Positions 1-11,103 of a DNA stretch of 64,000 bases are shown here, piece after piece (position 1 is the first letter of the stretch; the number at the start of each line of letters is the position of its first letter). The position numbers and the translations under genes were made by a program. The notes beneath the pieces were generated by a model, which saw only the letters and a program-made list of their open reading frames with translations, made no database searches and was not told where the DNA came from. Source of the DNA: Dictyophora rubrovolvata (taxonomy: Eukaryota > Basidiomycota > Agaricomycetes > Phallales > Phallaceae); NCBI GenBank assembly GCA_029959195.1, contig CP114122.1:62001-126000 (forward strand). The letters are read 5' to 3'.

Positions 1-153
1 AGAATTACTTCACCGTTGCCTCCTTTGGAGAACAGGGTGGAGGAGGACGAAGAGGAGGAAATAGATGAAGACGTAGCGGATGTAATAGATCTGGTAGACT
101 TTGAACCGGGTGTCAATGAGTATTGGTCGATTGTTTCGCTATCAGGACAATAA
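1..153 (+). CDS. C-terminal end of an unknown protein, acidic tail (partial)
   Basis: The first frame is open from the window edge to a TAA ending at 153. It gives about 50 residues with a strongly acidic run (VEEDEEEEIDEDVADVIDLV) followed by a tail ending in SIVSLSGQ. No start codon is inside the window, so this would be the last exon of a gene beginning to the left. The acidic composition and clean frame suggest coding sequence, but no family can be named from such a tail. It could also be a chance open frame. Confidence is moderate to low. Confidence 0.4.
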   Translation, partial: RITSPLPPLENRVEEDEEEEIDEDVADVIDLVDFEPGVNEYWSIVSLSGQ

Positions 154-1106
154 GGGGATCCATACGGAGAGCAGACCAACAACGTCTCCACGTTAATCAT
201 ATTCTTTAAAATATCCCAGAAATTGGTTCTCATCTCCCTATCATCCAGATACCATCGTAATGTCCGAACGCGCAAACTAAGATGGGGATACCGATTGAGA
301 TTCTTGCGGAGCCGTCTCTGCGCGAGGAGTACGCTTTCACGATTATTACCGTTCCTTGCCAAGCCTTTGCTTTTGATGTCAACTTCGTATATTCTCCGAA
401 GTCGCAAGTCGATGTTGGTATACATCAGAGGCAGGAAGAGAGAGGCACATCGACGGGAAACTTGGGAGAAAGACCAAAGGTCACGAGGTGATAGAAAGGT
501 TTCTCCGATGTAAATTAGGATATCATCAATAAGACATTCAAGTAAGTCGTCGGCGCGGTGTTCAATATGGTATTGTTGACGATGTAACAGTCGCGAGGGA
601 ACATTCGTCAAACCCGATTTCAATCTATTGGATCCGGAAGTCGTAAAGTTGGCTGTTCAACTGTTTTACAGGGAATGCTTACCGTTGCATCCGAATCTCC
701 ATTGCGAGCTTACGTGAAGAAAATGATTTCTTTGGGTGTTCTGCCATGTCCGGTGGCATGAAGGAGTCTTGGGTAGTAACTAACGTAACTGAAGTTGATG
801 CAAGAGAGTTCATCGTGTGCGCATTGGAAAATGGGAATGAAACTCTGCTCGCATTAGAAAACCGTACTGACAGGCCTTGGTATATTTTATTTATGTCCGG
901 AACTGCGCAGTCACGTTCCTGGCTTGATTCCCATGTGAAGGGCAGCTGACAGAACTACTCGTTAGCGTAGGAAGCCACACCTTTTTCACGTGACTGTTAC
1001 TGGTTACGTCACACGGTATTAGTTCAACCGTCAACGATATATTATGCCGCTCATTCAATAGATTCAATAGATACTAGATACACCAAAACGAATAAGAAAC
1101 CTGCAT
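154..1106. other. Unresolved stretch with short open frames
   Basis: Several short plus-strand frames lie here. One begins MGIPIEILAEPSLREEYAF at 282, and another begins MSGGMKESWVVTNVTEV at 746 and runs to 949. A further piece around 600-700 reads NLLDPEVVKLAVQLFYREC. They could be exons of one small gene or decayed coding sequence. I could not join them with convincing splice sites and recognise no family. Confidence 0.3.
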
Positions 1107-3537
1107 CTACTTTCCAGAGCTTTTACCTCCTAAAACCCTCTTGAATCTTTGAGCGGAACTCGATGGTTCGACACCGGGAAGCGGGATAGAGTCATTCTTT
1201 GGGGATGTGAACGATGGTTTTTTCAAAGATATCGTAGACGAACGAGTACGACCAACTTTCGAAGCAGCCACATCTGGTATTGTTTCTTGCGTGATGGAGG
1301 AATTCATGGTGCTGAGGGAGAATACGCTCTGTGTTCTGTTACGCGGTGAAGAGTGAGACAGTGGCTCTTCACCCTGTCGACTGAATTCCACCGAACTTCT
1401 GTCTTCCGAAGAGAAAAAATCCTGAGTCTTCGGTCTGTCAAGATCGTAAGCCCACCCTCTCCATTCTAATTCACTCGGCTCATCTGATGTATCCGAGACA
1501 GGCGAGTCATACTCTGTTTCATCATCTCCGTTACGAACGCCAGTCTTGGGTAGTCTACTCCACATAAATCCCTCAAACGAGTACCCATGAGTAGATATCA
1601 TAGCCTGTCGCAATACCTGTTCTCTCCATTCAGGATACATTACTCCTAAACTATCACCTAATCCCAACAGGCTACTTCCCACGGTCGTCTTGCTCGAGGA
1701 TGAGGCACCGTCATCAACAATTGTAGAGACGGGGCTGGATACTCTTGCGAATCGGATCGGTTGGGGCGGAGGTATAGGATTCGGTAAAAAATCCGTTTGG
1801 AGTGTTCGGCGAGGATATAGATAAGACGGTAAGTTATCAGATAAAAGAGTGGGGTTGAAGTACAACAAGCGGTGGAGTACTCGTAAAAGGTGTTCGTGGG
1901 CTAATAAAAATTTTATTTGAAAATAAAAGCACAATGGTCGAATTACTCACTGGTTCTATCAGGAAAATCTAAAAGGAGCCATGAGCAGTTTTCATACAAT
2001 AGTGTATAAATTAGCGAGTTCTGTTTGATCACGTATGGTCGACGAAAGCGAAGGCATACTGCAAATTTTACATTCCTATTCCTTGGTGCTGGAGAAACGG
2101 CGGGACCTCCTTCACGCCAATGAGGAACAAAACCTAAAGCATTATTATCTAGGCCGTGGAAGTACGAATTCACGATGGGTTTTATCTTGTCTTCGCCTAA
2201 GGAAGAGATTGTTGGTGGTCAATAATGTAATATAGCTTGAACATCCCCAAAGTGACACCTACCGCTAAGACCCACGCATTCGGCCAAGTCAAGCTTACAT
2301 ACGGGCGCGGCATCGCTTTTCTCGTGATGTAAGAAAAAGAACCCGTCCTTGACTACAACCCATACTTTCTTCCATCCGCCGGTAGAATTTCCCTGCTGCT
2401 TCGGGTCGGCGATAGTATCTTTTCCATTCGTTTTGTCAGCCTGTAGTGCGGTGAAAACCCAAGTCCATGTTTCAAAGTAAGGCTGCTTGTAGGGCCACAT
2501 GGGTATTTGCCTTAGCTTTGTCGATTTGTCGTCGTCATACGGGTAAACGATATTCCAAAAGTCATCCGGGAGCTGTTTCGGTAGGGGGATGTAGTCACCG
2601 GTGCGGTGAAGTTCAAATAAATAGTGTGGACAGAGAGAGTATTCCGCCAATGGAACTTCCTCTGAAAGCATCATTCCCTATTGAGACAGGAGCAAATTGT
2701 GTTTTTTTTTAAGGATTCCTTGTTTTTAACAGACAACACAAAATCGCAAAGAAATAAGACTAACAGTCGAGAAACTGTAAACTTGCCAACGTTTAGAGAG
2801 TGCGATCATCTTGCCTAACAAGCCAGGATCCGAAGCTCTGTCGGACGATGTAAATTCTCCTCGTTGATATGAATACGGGGCCACCGCTTGCAGTCCAGAA
2901 AGATCGGCTGAGTCGGCGAGGATGTTGTTGTTCGGGACGTAATGCGTGTAGGATGCGTCGAATATATCAGTTGTAGAAATGGAAAGAACATCAGAGTCCA
3001 GTTCGTCTTTTTCCTTCCTTTCAAATGCTGATGCATTAGACGCCCCAGCTTTTGTTGAATTCTCTGCGAACAATACTGGCGAGGACGGACGATAGGAGGC
3101 AGGAAGGGGTAGGATACCGGATGGAAGAGCCTTCGACAACAACCAAATCTTCAAATCTTGAACATACCACGACTGGTCAATATGGGTCGTAAACCACTGA
3201 TCCATTGGAACTGGGCCCATGTCTCAGATAGCATTTTTCTCGCTAAAAAGATCTGAAATAAATGTCTTACCGACACGACAAGCAACGGGTATACACCGCT
3301 TCTGCTTCGTACTACTACGAAACAATCGGCCATCCTGTTCGAATGGCATCCTCGTGGACGTTTTCGAGTCGACCGATGGGATTACTCGCGAGTGTTGTAG
3401 AAGTGGTTTGGTACAAACAAACTGCAAGGCGAAGGCAGGGCTGATCTACTCAAAAAGATTGACTTACATAACTTTTACGGGCAACTCTGGCCGGCTACTT
3501 CGCCCTTAGGGGGATCCGGTCTCTTTGATTTATGCAT
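1107..3537 (-). CDS. Ras-association plus PH domain protein (Grb7/MRL-like adaptor)
   Basis: This multi-exon minus-strand gene probably encodes a cytoplasmic adaptor linking small Ras-like GTPases to membrane phosphoinositides. The RA-type ubiquitin fold starts near 3270-3130 (CIPVACRV then DQSWYVQDLKIWLL, the strand-helix opening). After a low-complexity insert it resumes at 2674-2560 (LCPHYLFELHRTGDYIPLP). A PH domain follows: strand-rich GWKKVWVVVKDGFFFLHHEK at about 2380-2320, CLRF and SWLLLDFPDR at 2070-1950, and a last helix HEHLLRVLHRLL at about 1890. The C-terminal 230 residues are Ser-rich and probably disordered, ending at 1107. RA followed by PH is the order in Grb7/10/14 and lamellipodin/RIAM proteins, and fungi have relatives. 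The intron at 3221-3268 joins in phase. The 5' end is unsettled: an ATG at 3537 (MHKSKRPDPPKGEVAGQS) is a possible first exon, but I could not settle its splice. Confidence 0.62.
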
Positions 3538-3926
3538 ATAATCAGCGGAACTGGGATTTTTTAACAAAAACATATATTGCCTTTGGGAGGCATTTATTTG
3601 CCTATGTACTTCATCTAAAAGTCATATGTCTTCCCAGGTATTGCACCAGTGACCGGTCTGGGCAACTTGACGTCTGACTGCCGCTGGCGACAAATAACTA
3701 CTCTTGCGTAGCATGAGCTAAGGTCAACGATATTACTCGGCCACGTAAACTCGCTCTTTGGAGACTAGTGAAAGTTTATTTATACTCGATCGATTAATTA
3801 ACTGCGTTCTTCGGGCTTGGATTACAATGACTGATCTAATAAATAACACATAAAATAAACGTAGTCTCGTAAGTTTTCTTCTGCGAACAAGGGTAAGAAC
3901 CTGTGGTTTTGCGACGTATCCTAGGG
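3538..3926. other. Intergenic, nothing recognised
   Basis: This lies between the possible start of the RA-PH gene and the 3' end of the FAD oxidase gene. No convincing coding frame, RNA gene or repeat was seen. Confidence 0.5.
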
Positions 3927-6574
3927 TTACAAATAACACGAGAACCGAGGAGACTCCCTGTTCCACCCCACTGTCATTGGATGGTTGAGTTTGATAGAAA
4001 GTCTGAAGCAGGAAACATATAACTCACCGCAATGCCAACAATCCAACAAATAATTAGGATCGCTGTGAAAAAGTATCGAGGACTCGTAAGTAGGTGCCAA
4101 AATTTGGTGAACAAGGAGAAAGGGATGGGCGCGTACTACTTATTTTTGATCTCCAATAACTTCATGTAGTTTTTTCCGAAAAACGTGTCTGCGGTTAAAA
4201 TAAGTATTAGTAAATGCGATAGGTTATAGAGGGATACAGCGAATCTCACCTTGCCAGTTAGATTCGTAGACATCCGCCTCATTTAGGTATGCCGCATTGG
4301 AGATTTTAGACAATTCGGAGATAGCAGCAGTAGCAGTCTTATATTTTGCCGCAATCTCCGATCGCGTGGCATTCCAGTTCCATGTTGTAACAGTCGTTGT
4401 ATGGAAAATGGAGCTTCTCCATGCAGGATTAACAGATGGGGAGACAAACTCGTCTTTTTCTGCATCGACGGGATAATTGAAAGGGGTGGTTACTAAGAAC
4501 CTCACACCTGGTGCAATTCGTTCGGCGGAAAGTAAAGCCTCGAGAAGAGTGCTTTGGGCCTCTGGAGATGAAACGGAAGACGTAGGTACAAGTCTTGAAG
4601 CAATGGCGAGTGGTATGCCCAAATCCTAGTGTAAAAAGAAAAAGAAAGAAAATCAACAACAGTCATGTGATGAAGAATTCATGGTACTTACAGCAGAGTT
4701 ATTATCTGCAAACATACTGAAAAAGTGGTACCATGTTCCGAACTCGCCCTGGATAACGGATACGTTGTTTTGTATTTGGGTTGGTAGAGAATCACGAAGT
4801 TGAGATGCCCATTCGACTAGAGATTTCATACTCTCCTTAGCGTCATCGTTGTTCAAAACTGGGTTGATATAAAGTGCCGAATTAGCGGTGACGTATCCAC
4901 CCCAACCCTCTTGCGCCCACTGTAGTGAATTATTTAAAAGGACAGACCACAAGGACCGTGTCAGGCTCAGGTCTCTCCCTTCAACATCAACGATTTTCTC
5001 GGCGAAAAGAGCGGGATCTTCACGAGTCAGGATTTGCATCTTAGTAAATTCATGGGATGGAACAAGGCCCATAGGAAATTGAACGAGCGTTGCTTGGATT
5101 TTTACTGGCGGGCTGGCTAAAATGGTCGCTGAAAGAACGACGCCGAATGTTCCACCTCCACCGCCTCGCAGCGCGAAAAATAAGTCCTGCATGGCAGGTA
5201 AAAAAAAGTCGCACGAGAAAAGATTTCTATTAAAGCTTACTTTATTCTGGCATTTGTTTGCGATGCGAAGTTTTCCATCTGGAGTGACTATTTTGAATTC
5301 AAGCTACATAATAAGCTTCAGTTATGGAAGTAATTCATTCTGCGGTAAATTTTAGCTCACTACTCGATCAACACCTAAGCCCATGGTGTTTGATAACGCG
5401 CCATGTCCACCGCCCTGCAGTAAGCAATTGCGTTAAGACTAAAATGTGGCGTGAGGAATTAAATCAGAAACCCACTTGCAGCCATCCCCCAACAACTCCA
5501 ACGGTCTTATCAGCCCCTAGACAAAGTCGTTTCAATTACAGTTGTAGTGCCACTTATTTTTTCTCAGACTCACCTCCAACGATGGTAACGTTGTGTTTGT
5601 CCGCGAATTCATAAGCCTTGTACCACTGAACGCCAGCTCCTGATGTGATCGCCTGTACAGGTTCAAACGATACGGATTCAGAACACGAAGGGGTGAACTT
5701 CTCGTGGTATATCATCTATCAAAGAAAGAATAATAATATTCTCAGTCGAGTACAGGAGCAGCTATCGCTATTTTACAAGGGAATCGGAGGGGGCATACAT
5801 ACATCTTGCAGCGTGTGCGTCCAAAGTTCCAGAGAATTTGGAGCTGTACTTCGGCCTTTGTAGTCATGCCCCGTGTTCTTGATAATTAGAGGCACCGACG
5901 TAGACTGCGAAAAAGCAAAAGCAGTCTTGACATCCTCGGCATCATGTACTTCGATCTATGGAAGAACATTGAGAAAATCCAGCTGAATATTTGATTAACG
6001 GCATGTGATCACATACATAATAACTAGACAAACTTCCCATCTCGCATGTTCGTACTGTAGCTTCCTCGTTGGTCGGATCTGTAGCGTCGAGCAAACATCC
6101 TTGAGAGCGGGCTTGACAGGTTTCCCACTGCGAATTGATCTGACCAGCAGGATGGTTAGTCCGTAAACCTGAAAGCATTTATGAGTAATGGGTTATGTTT
6201 TTGAATCTGATGATGACCAGCTTTTTTCATCTTTACGTACTTTCGCTACAATAGTCGCGTTGAACTAGATCGCATTTAAGACTATGTATGACATCTACGT
6301 CACTGCCGTCGAAAGCTTTGAAGCAGTTCCTGGCCAAGGGAGCATTGCGATAAAGCCTTCCGGAGACAGAGGCGTTTAACGATTCCCACTGGGATAAGGT
6401 AACTTGGAAGATAGAGGGCACATCATCCCCCGCTGGTTCAATGAAAGGGACCTGGCGGGTAAGAGATGTAAACACCCCCTCTTGAAGAGACTCAGATGCC
6501 GTAGCACTGGAGGAGAAAAGAATAGTGCAAGTCAATGCACAGAGAGTGAAATGTGAGAGGCCACGTCGCGGCAT
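3927..6574 (-). CDS. Secreted FAD-linked oxidase (FAD_binding_4 / BBE-like)
   Basis: This is a flavin-dependent oxidase of the berberine-bridge/6-hydroxynicotine oxidase type. It oxidises small organic molecules or sugars with oxygen; the substrate is unknown. It starts at 6574 with a signal peptide (MPRRGLSHFTLCALTCTILF). Recognisable blocks in order are PLIIKNTGHDYKGRS (about 5915-5870, whose His normally carries FAD covalently), TSGAGVQWYKAYEFADKHN, TVGVVGGWLQ, GGGHGALSNTMGLGVDR (about 5420-5365), LFFALRGGGGGTFGVV (about 5180), and the BBE segment AAYLNEADVYESNWQ (about 4290-4250). Short introns then lead through FFGKNYMKLLEIKN and DPNYLLDCWHC to VGWNRESPRFSCYL and a TAA at 3927. The cysteine used for a second FAD bond in bicovalent members is not seen before TVGVVGG, so His-only flavinylation is inferred. 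It has about nine introns and looks intact. Confidence 0.9.
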
Positions 6575-6651
6575 AAATTTGAATTAGAGCTGATCTGGAA
6601 ATATGTATATGGTCGAATGATTTGCTACTAGCTCTGTTGCGTCTAGCGATC

Positions 6652-6658
6652 TTTATAT
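6652..6658 (-). promoter_or_regulatory. TATA-like box of the FAD oxidase gene
   Basis: On the minus strand this reads ATATAAA, about 78 bases before the ATG at 6574, a normal distance for a core promoter element. It was identified by position and sequence only. Confidence 0.4.
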
Positions 6659-7407
6659 TCCAGCTTGAGCGCCTATATACTCTATAAACAACCTTTTTTT
6701 TTTTCCCAACATATACGGTGAGGGTCTTGCACCGAGCGCGGCTGTGGGGTGGCATCAACAGGCACCGCGCACGCCATGACAATTTCGCTGTCTCCGGCCA
6801 CTACTAATTATGGCAAAATACAAAGTATTGTTCCTTCCTTCATACTTGCCACTCTTGGTTTATCGGAGTACTTACTACTTTCTCAATGCTAACTTTGAAC
6901 GTAGACCCTCATTAGCCAGTAGCCAATGTTTGCTTTTTTTGTTAACCAGCGCGGTAGGCGCAGTTGTTTTAACAACGTACCTGTCAGGCCATCAAAGATT
7001 TTTCTCGGCTGTGTAGAGATGATTTACTTGCTTATCGTTTTGAGTCTGTTGAGATAAGATCCGGTCCCCGATATCGGCTGTGAAGCTTGGAGTAGCTTCT
7101 ATGACTGGTTCACATTAATTATTTGAAGAGATGAGTTCAATAATAATAGAATCGCGCATTCAGTTCTGTTATTACAATCTACGAACGCCAATGGCGGTAC
7201 TAGGACTGAATGTACACACTCATTAGTGATCACATGCACACGCACATGTGATGGCTTGACGTGCATATCATTTGGGCGTATATGTATTTCATAAGCCGAA
7301 AAGAACTCGCATAATATCGGGCAGATGAAAAGCATAGATACCAATATAACAGTGAGAAAAGAAAACAACAAATTGGACCCAAAATGACTTCTTCTTGTAA
7401 GCCCCCG
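6659..7407. other. Intergenic, upstream of the FAD oxidase and downstream of the membrane protein gene
   Basis: The sequence is AT-rich with only short open frames. A CA/TG-rich stretch near 7210-7260 is the only notable composition. No gene or RNA was seen. Confidence 0.5.
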
Positions 7408-9200
7408 TCATATTTCTGCAGCTCCGGTGTACCCTCCTGATCGTCGTTGTGAACTACCATACGGCACCTGCAACCGATTCTGGTTATATGGCACATTACT
7501 GATAACATATAGTGACGAATCGTGCTGGCTTTGTATTGGTCCCTGATAAGTGGTGGTAAACAGGGTGTGCTCATTTCCTGTCGACGGAGTCCCATAGGAA
7601 GTCGGATGCATGGGTATCATGGCTGTGTCAGTCGGTCCAGATCTGGAAGAACTGGCATATGGTACTGCTACTGCATTGGAATTGAGAAAATTATGAGATA
7701 GTGATAATGGTGACGTGGGTAGGCTTCTGACACTACTAGACAGCCGTTGAGGTGGTAGCTGTTGTTGTTGAGTGATTTGATCATTTGGAGGGACGGTTGC
7801 GCCGAGAGGAATCATGGGCCCGGTGGGAAATGTTGAAGGATCAGCTGGGTCCTGTGAGAGATTTTGATGGTAAATCAACCGGACAGAAGGAGAAAGGAAA
7901 AAGAAGACAAAATAAAAGGGGCATGCTTGTATTACGTACATAAGGTATAAATTGTTGAGGTGCTTGGGGAACTGCGGGTTGTGTCATGGTTATTTCTTGA
8001 GATGGGCCTGCAGAAGACGGAGAAGGCGTCCCGCGGTCGTTTTGTTGGGGTGATCCGTCATTGTTATTGTTGCTGGGTTGGAGGAATTTCTCCCGTTCAT
8101 TGGGTATCCAAGGTTGGATAAGCGAGGTCGTTTTACGAGTTCCTTTCTTGTTCCGTCGACGCCAGAAAAAGAGGGCAAGGACGATCAGAATAATAAGCGC
8201 GGCGCCTCCGGCTATGCCGCCCGCGATGGCGGCGATGTTGATTGATTTAGATTTGGATGATTTTGTTGATTCAAGAGCGGTTGGTTGTGGTAATGTGGAT
8301 GAATCAGGTACATCTGTTCAGTGTAAGTTAAAAAATCATGTCAAGTCACAAAAAAAAGAGAAGTTGGGCGTACGCTCGTTAGCTATTGTCAAGGCTTCGT
8401 TGGCATCCCATAGATCATGTACGGTGACATTTTCATACGCCCATGCGGGTATCGTTACAGAAGGTGGAATGGAAAGTGGAAAGCTTGAAAATCATTCATT
8501 CATCGAGACTAGACTTTTTGCTCGTAATAATGAGATACTTACAACCCAACGGATACATCATCCGGTGTGCAATTCGTCATCCAAGTTGACCATCTAAACG
8601 TAATGAGATTAAGTGAGACTTGAACAGAGACCCATAAAACAAACTTGTTGATTCCAGCGCCTTGGCAGGCACCGCACGCCATTGCCATGGAGTACGTTAC
8701 GGTACTGCATGTGCATGGGTTTCCAAAACCTAACTGGGGACCGAAGTAAATTTGACCAGGAAGAAGAGCGGGAACGTCGAAATCTTAAGAGAGAAACAGT
8801 CAGAGCTGATCGTATGTAAAAAGCAAGTCCTTTCGTACTTCCTCCATCACAAGCAGCCTGCAGTGCGGACGTCACTGGATGAAAAAAAAAGGGGGGCGCA
8901 GGATGATGTTTGAGTGGACAGAGAAGATTGAGTAGGATGAAACTTGCCCAAGCAAGGACTTTGGCCTTCCTCGTTATTTGTCTGAAAAACATACAAAGTA
9001 GAGGACACATCAGTGCAAGTCAAGGTAAGGTAGCAATGTACGCGTACCCATGCGTCGGTCGTACAGTGTGCTGTAGTCGTCTAAAGACAAGAATGAATAA
9101 GGTTTTTAAGAAAACGCGAAACCGAAGCACGGACCACTTGACCTGCCGCGTAAGGGTATATAACGAATCCTAAGGATAGCAAGAAAGTGGGGGGAAACAT
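7408..9200 (-). CDS. Single-pass membrane protein with Cys-containing secreted ectodomain
   Basis: The ATG at 9200 opens a signal peptide (MFPPTFLLSLGFVIYPYAA). Small exons then spell HCTTDAW, TNNEEGQSPCL, VTSALQAACDGG, the core FDVPALLPGQIYFGPQ...NPCTCSTV...ACGACQG (8785-8645), WSTWMTNCTPDDVSVG (about 8590), and IPPSVTIPAWAYENVTVHD (about 8450). A Gly/Ala/Ile-rich transmembrane helix follows at about 8240-8180 with a basic stop-transfer WRRRKK. A Pro/Ser/Gln-rich cytoplasmic tail ends at 7408. This pattern (W..N..GQSPC, VP.L, NPC.C..V.Y...AC..CQ, W..W...C, IP....P.WA) is one I associate with an uncharacterised Agaricomycete surface family; a sensor or wall-anchoring role is only inference. 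The intron at 8875-8947 appears to use a GC donor (GCAAGT) with a CAG acceptor. The joining of the first three exons is my reconstruction. Confidence 0.75.
8875..8947 (-). other. Probable GC-AG intron
   Basis: Only this junction keeps the family motif in frame. The exon ends TGC TTG G, the intron begins GCAAGT and ends CATCCAG, and the next exon continues TG ACG TCC, giving SPCLVTSALQAACDGG. All nearby GT donors break the frame. GC-AG introns are a known minor class with a strong flanking consensus, as here. Confidence 0.6.
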
Positions 9201-11057
9201 GGGATGGGAGGGATTTCAAAAATTTTACTCGAACAGCACCCTGGGTCACAAGAGTGATTTTCAGGAGTTTATTTGACAGCCTATGCTCTAACTGGCAGAA
9301 CCACGCGTATCAATATATACGCTAGTTTTGTGCGTGGTGTCAATCTGTGCCTGTATTCAAGTTTAGCATGAAGTTTCGGAGAGAATTAGAATTCACTCTA
9401 CACTGCTGTAATCCGAATCTTTGGAAGTGCATGAGATTATGCTTTGCGATTTTCATGGCTGTGCAGACAATAAATGATCAACGATCAACAACATAAATGT
9501 TGGTATTTCGCGCTATCATTGGGTATTTGGCGGGCGCGTTGGTGCAGGAACAGATCAAAAAAATGTCCAACGAAAAACGTAGAGCAGAAAAGCGGATCAA
9601 AAGTGGTATCAAGCCGAAGTGATACTTGATGACGCTGATTAGCTCCATTGCATTTGTAAGCCATTTGAGGAATTCTCTACGACGATAATCTTTTGCACTT
9701 ACTGTCGTTTCTATACTCAACATTGACTCAACATCTTCCTATCCTATCCCTTCCACGTCTTGGACCGATTCGTCCTGTAAAACTGAGCACATTCGCGGGA
9801 ACCAAATCTACCACGACTTATTAAACCAGACATACATATCTGCCTGTTCCCGGCACACACATAGGTGTAGGGGGAGATTTTCTATTGGAGATCAATTGCA
9901 AGCATCTCCAGCAAGAGCAAGGGGAACCTTGTCAGTCGGATATTTTTCAAGGTTACCAGAGCTACTTAAAAATAAAAACACCATGGAAATCGGATTTGAG
10001 TTATATAGGTAAACTTGCGATAGACGTCGACGTCTCAACAAAAAGCTTCAAATATACTTGGTTCGCTGAAAACTAATGGTGCCTTGATAGCGAGGGGAGA
10101 TTTGTGATAAGCGAATTTTAATAAAAAGGCTGCGTCAGCAAATTTCGGGCTAAGAACAGCGCTGTTCCCAGTACCTTGGAGTGATGGACGTTGAAACGTT
10201 GAACAGTTCTAGTTAAAGGTAAGCCAAAGTTTGGTGGCCGTTTACTCCAGCTATACGGGACTTATGAAAAATGCTGTATTTGGTGTGGGTGGATTTACAA
10301 TACAATTAGGAGATTGGTTTGAAGATGAAATCGAGACAATGGTGAAATTGGCAGTCAAGATTCCTCTTGATCTTGAGAGGGTATTTGAAAACTGTCTAAC
10401 CGCGCTGACACGGAGATAAAGACGACTTTACACTGATGTCGGCATTTCGGAAAGAAAATCGACCGTTCCATGTGCTTATGTAATTAATCGGGGCCTGTCG
10501 CATTGCCCACGTTAATAAGCGACCTTCCGTTGTTCTGCAGTGTTCTGCACGCACATGCTCCCGAGAACTTTTCCCCTGTATAATTCCTTTCATCATCTAT
10601 AACTCGGACTCGGGAATAGTCCAGGCCAAGTCTCACAGCGTGGATGTTTATCCTTGCTCATCGGACCTCCTTGCCAGTGCTCCTTGTGTTTCATGTTCCC
10701 ACCAATCTAGCCTATACTTTCTCACCGAATGTCAGCGATAGCGATCAACGCCCGAAGGTGCCAATCGGAAAAAGAAGATACGGAGGCGACGATTTGTCTC
10801 GCCCGTCCTCCAGCGCCTGTCACCAGACTAATTGAAAATAGATGACCTTATGATCATTAACCCCATCCGTTTATAGGAAATATGAAGCTGGCTGTGATAT
10901 GTTTGTTTGTTGACAGGTTCTGACGCTGGTTGCGGGTGCCGGCTTCGTTCCAGACGACCCTTCAGAGACGTGACAGCACTAAGGCATATGTATTTGATTT
11001 AGGCACGAGGCAGGTTAATTAGTTCCTTTATAGCAAATGTCTGTTCTGAATTAGTTG
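9201..11057. other. Intergenic with weak coding-like fragments
   Basis: This is about 1.9 kb without a gene I can defend. Three frames are worth recording. Minus 9723-9478 starts MLSIETTVSAKDYRRREFL and ends NTNIYVVDR. Plus 9885-10076 contains QSDIFQGYQSYLKIKTPW. Plus 10231-10419 contains NAVFGVGGFTIQLGDWFEDE and ends in a stop at 10419. The last two have protein-like composition but no convincing start or splice partners, so they may be relics of a lost gene. Confidence 0.3.
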
Positions 11058-11103
11058 ACTTTTCTTTTTCTTTCTTTTTCCTCCCTCATTCCCGTCGCTC
11101 TCG
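11058..11103 (+). promoter_or_regulatory. CT-rich tract immediately before the DUF6533 start
   Basis: An almost pure pyrimidine run (mainly T and C) ends directly at the ATG at 11104. CT-rich stretches next to the transcription start are a common core-promoter feature in filamentous fungi. This one is placed where such an element would act. Confidence 0.45.
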
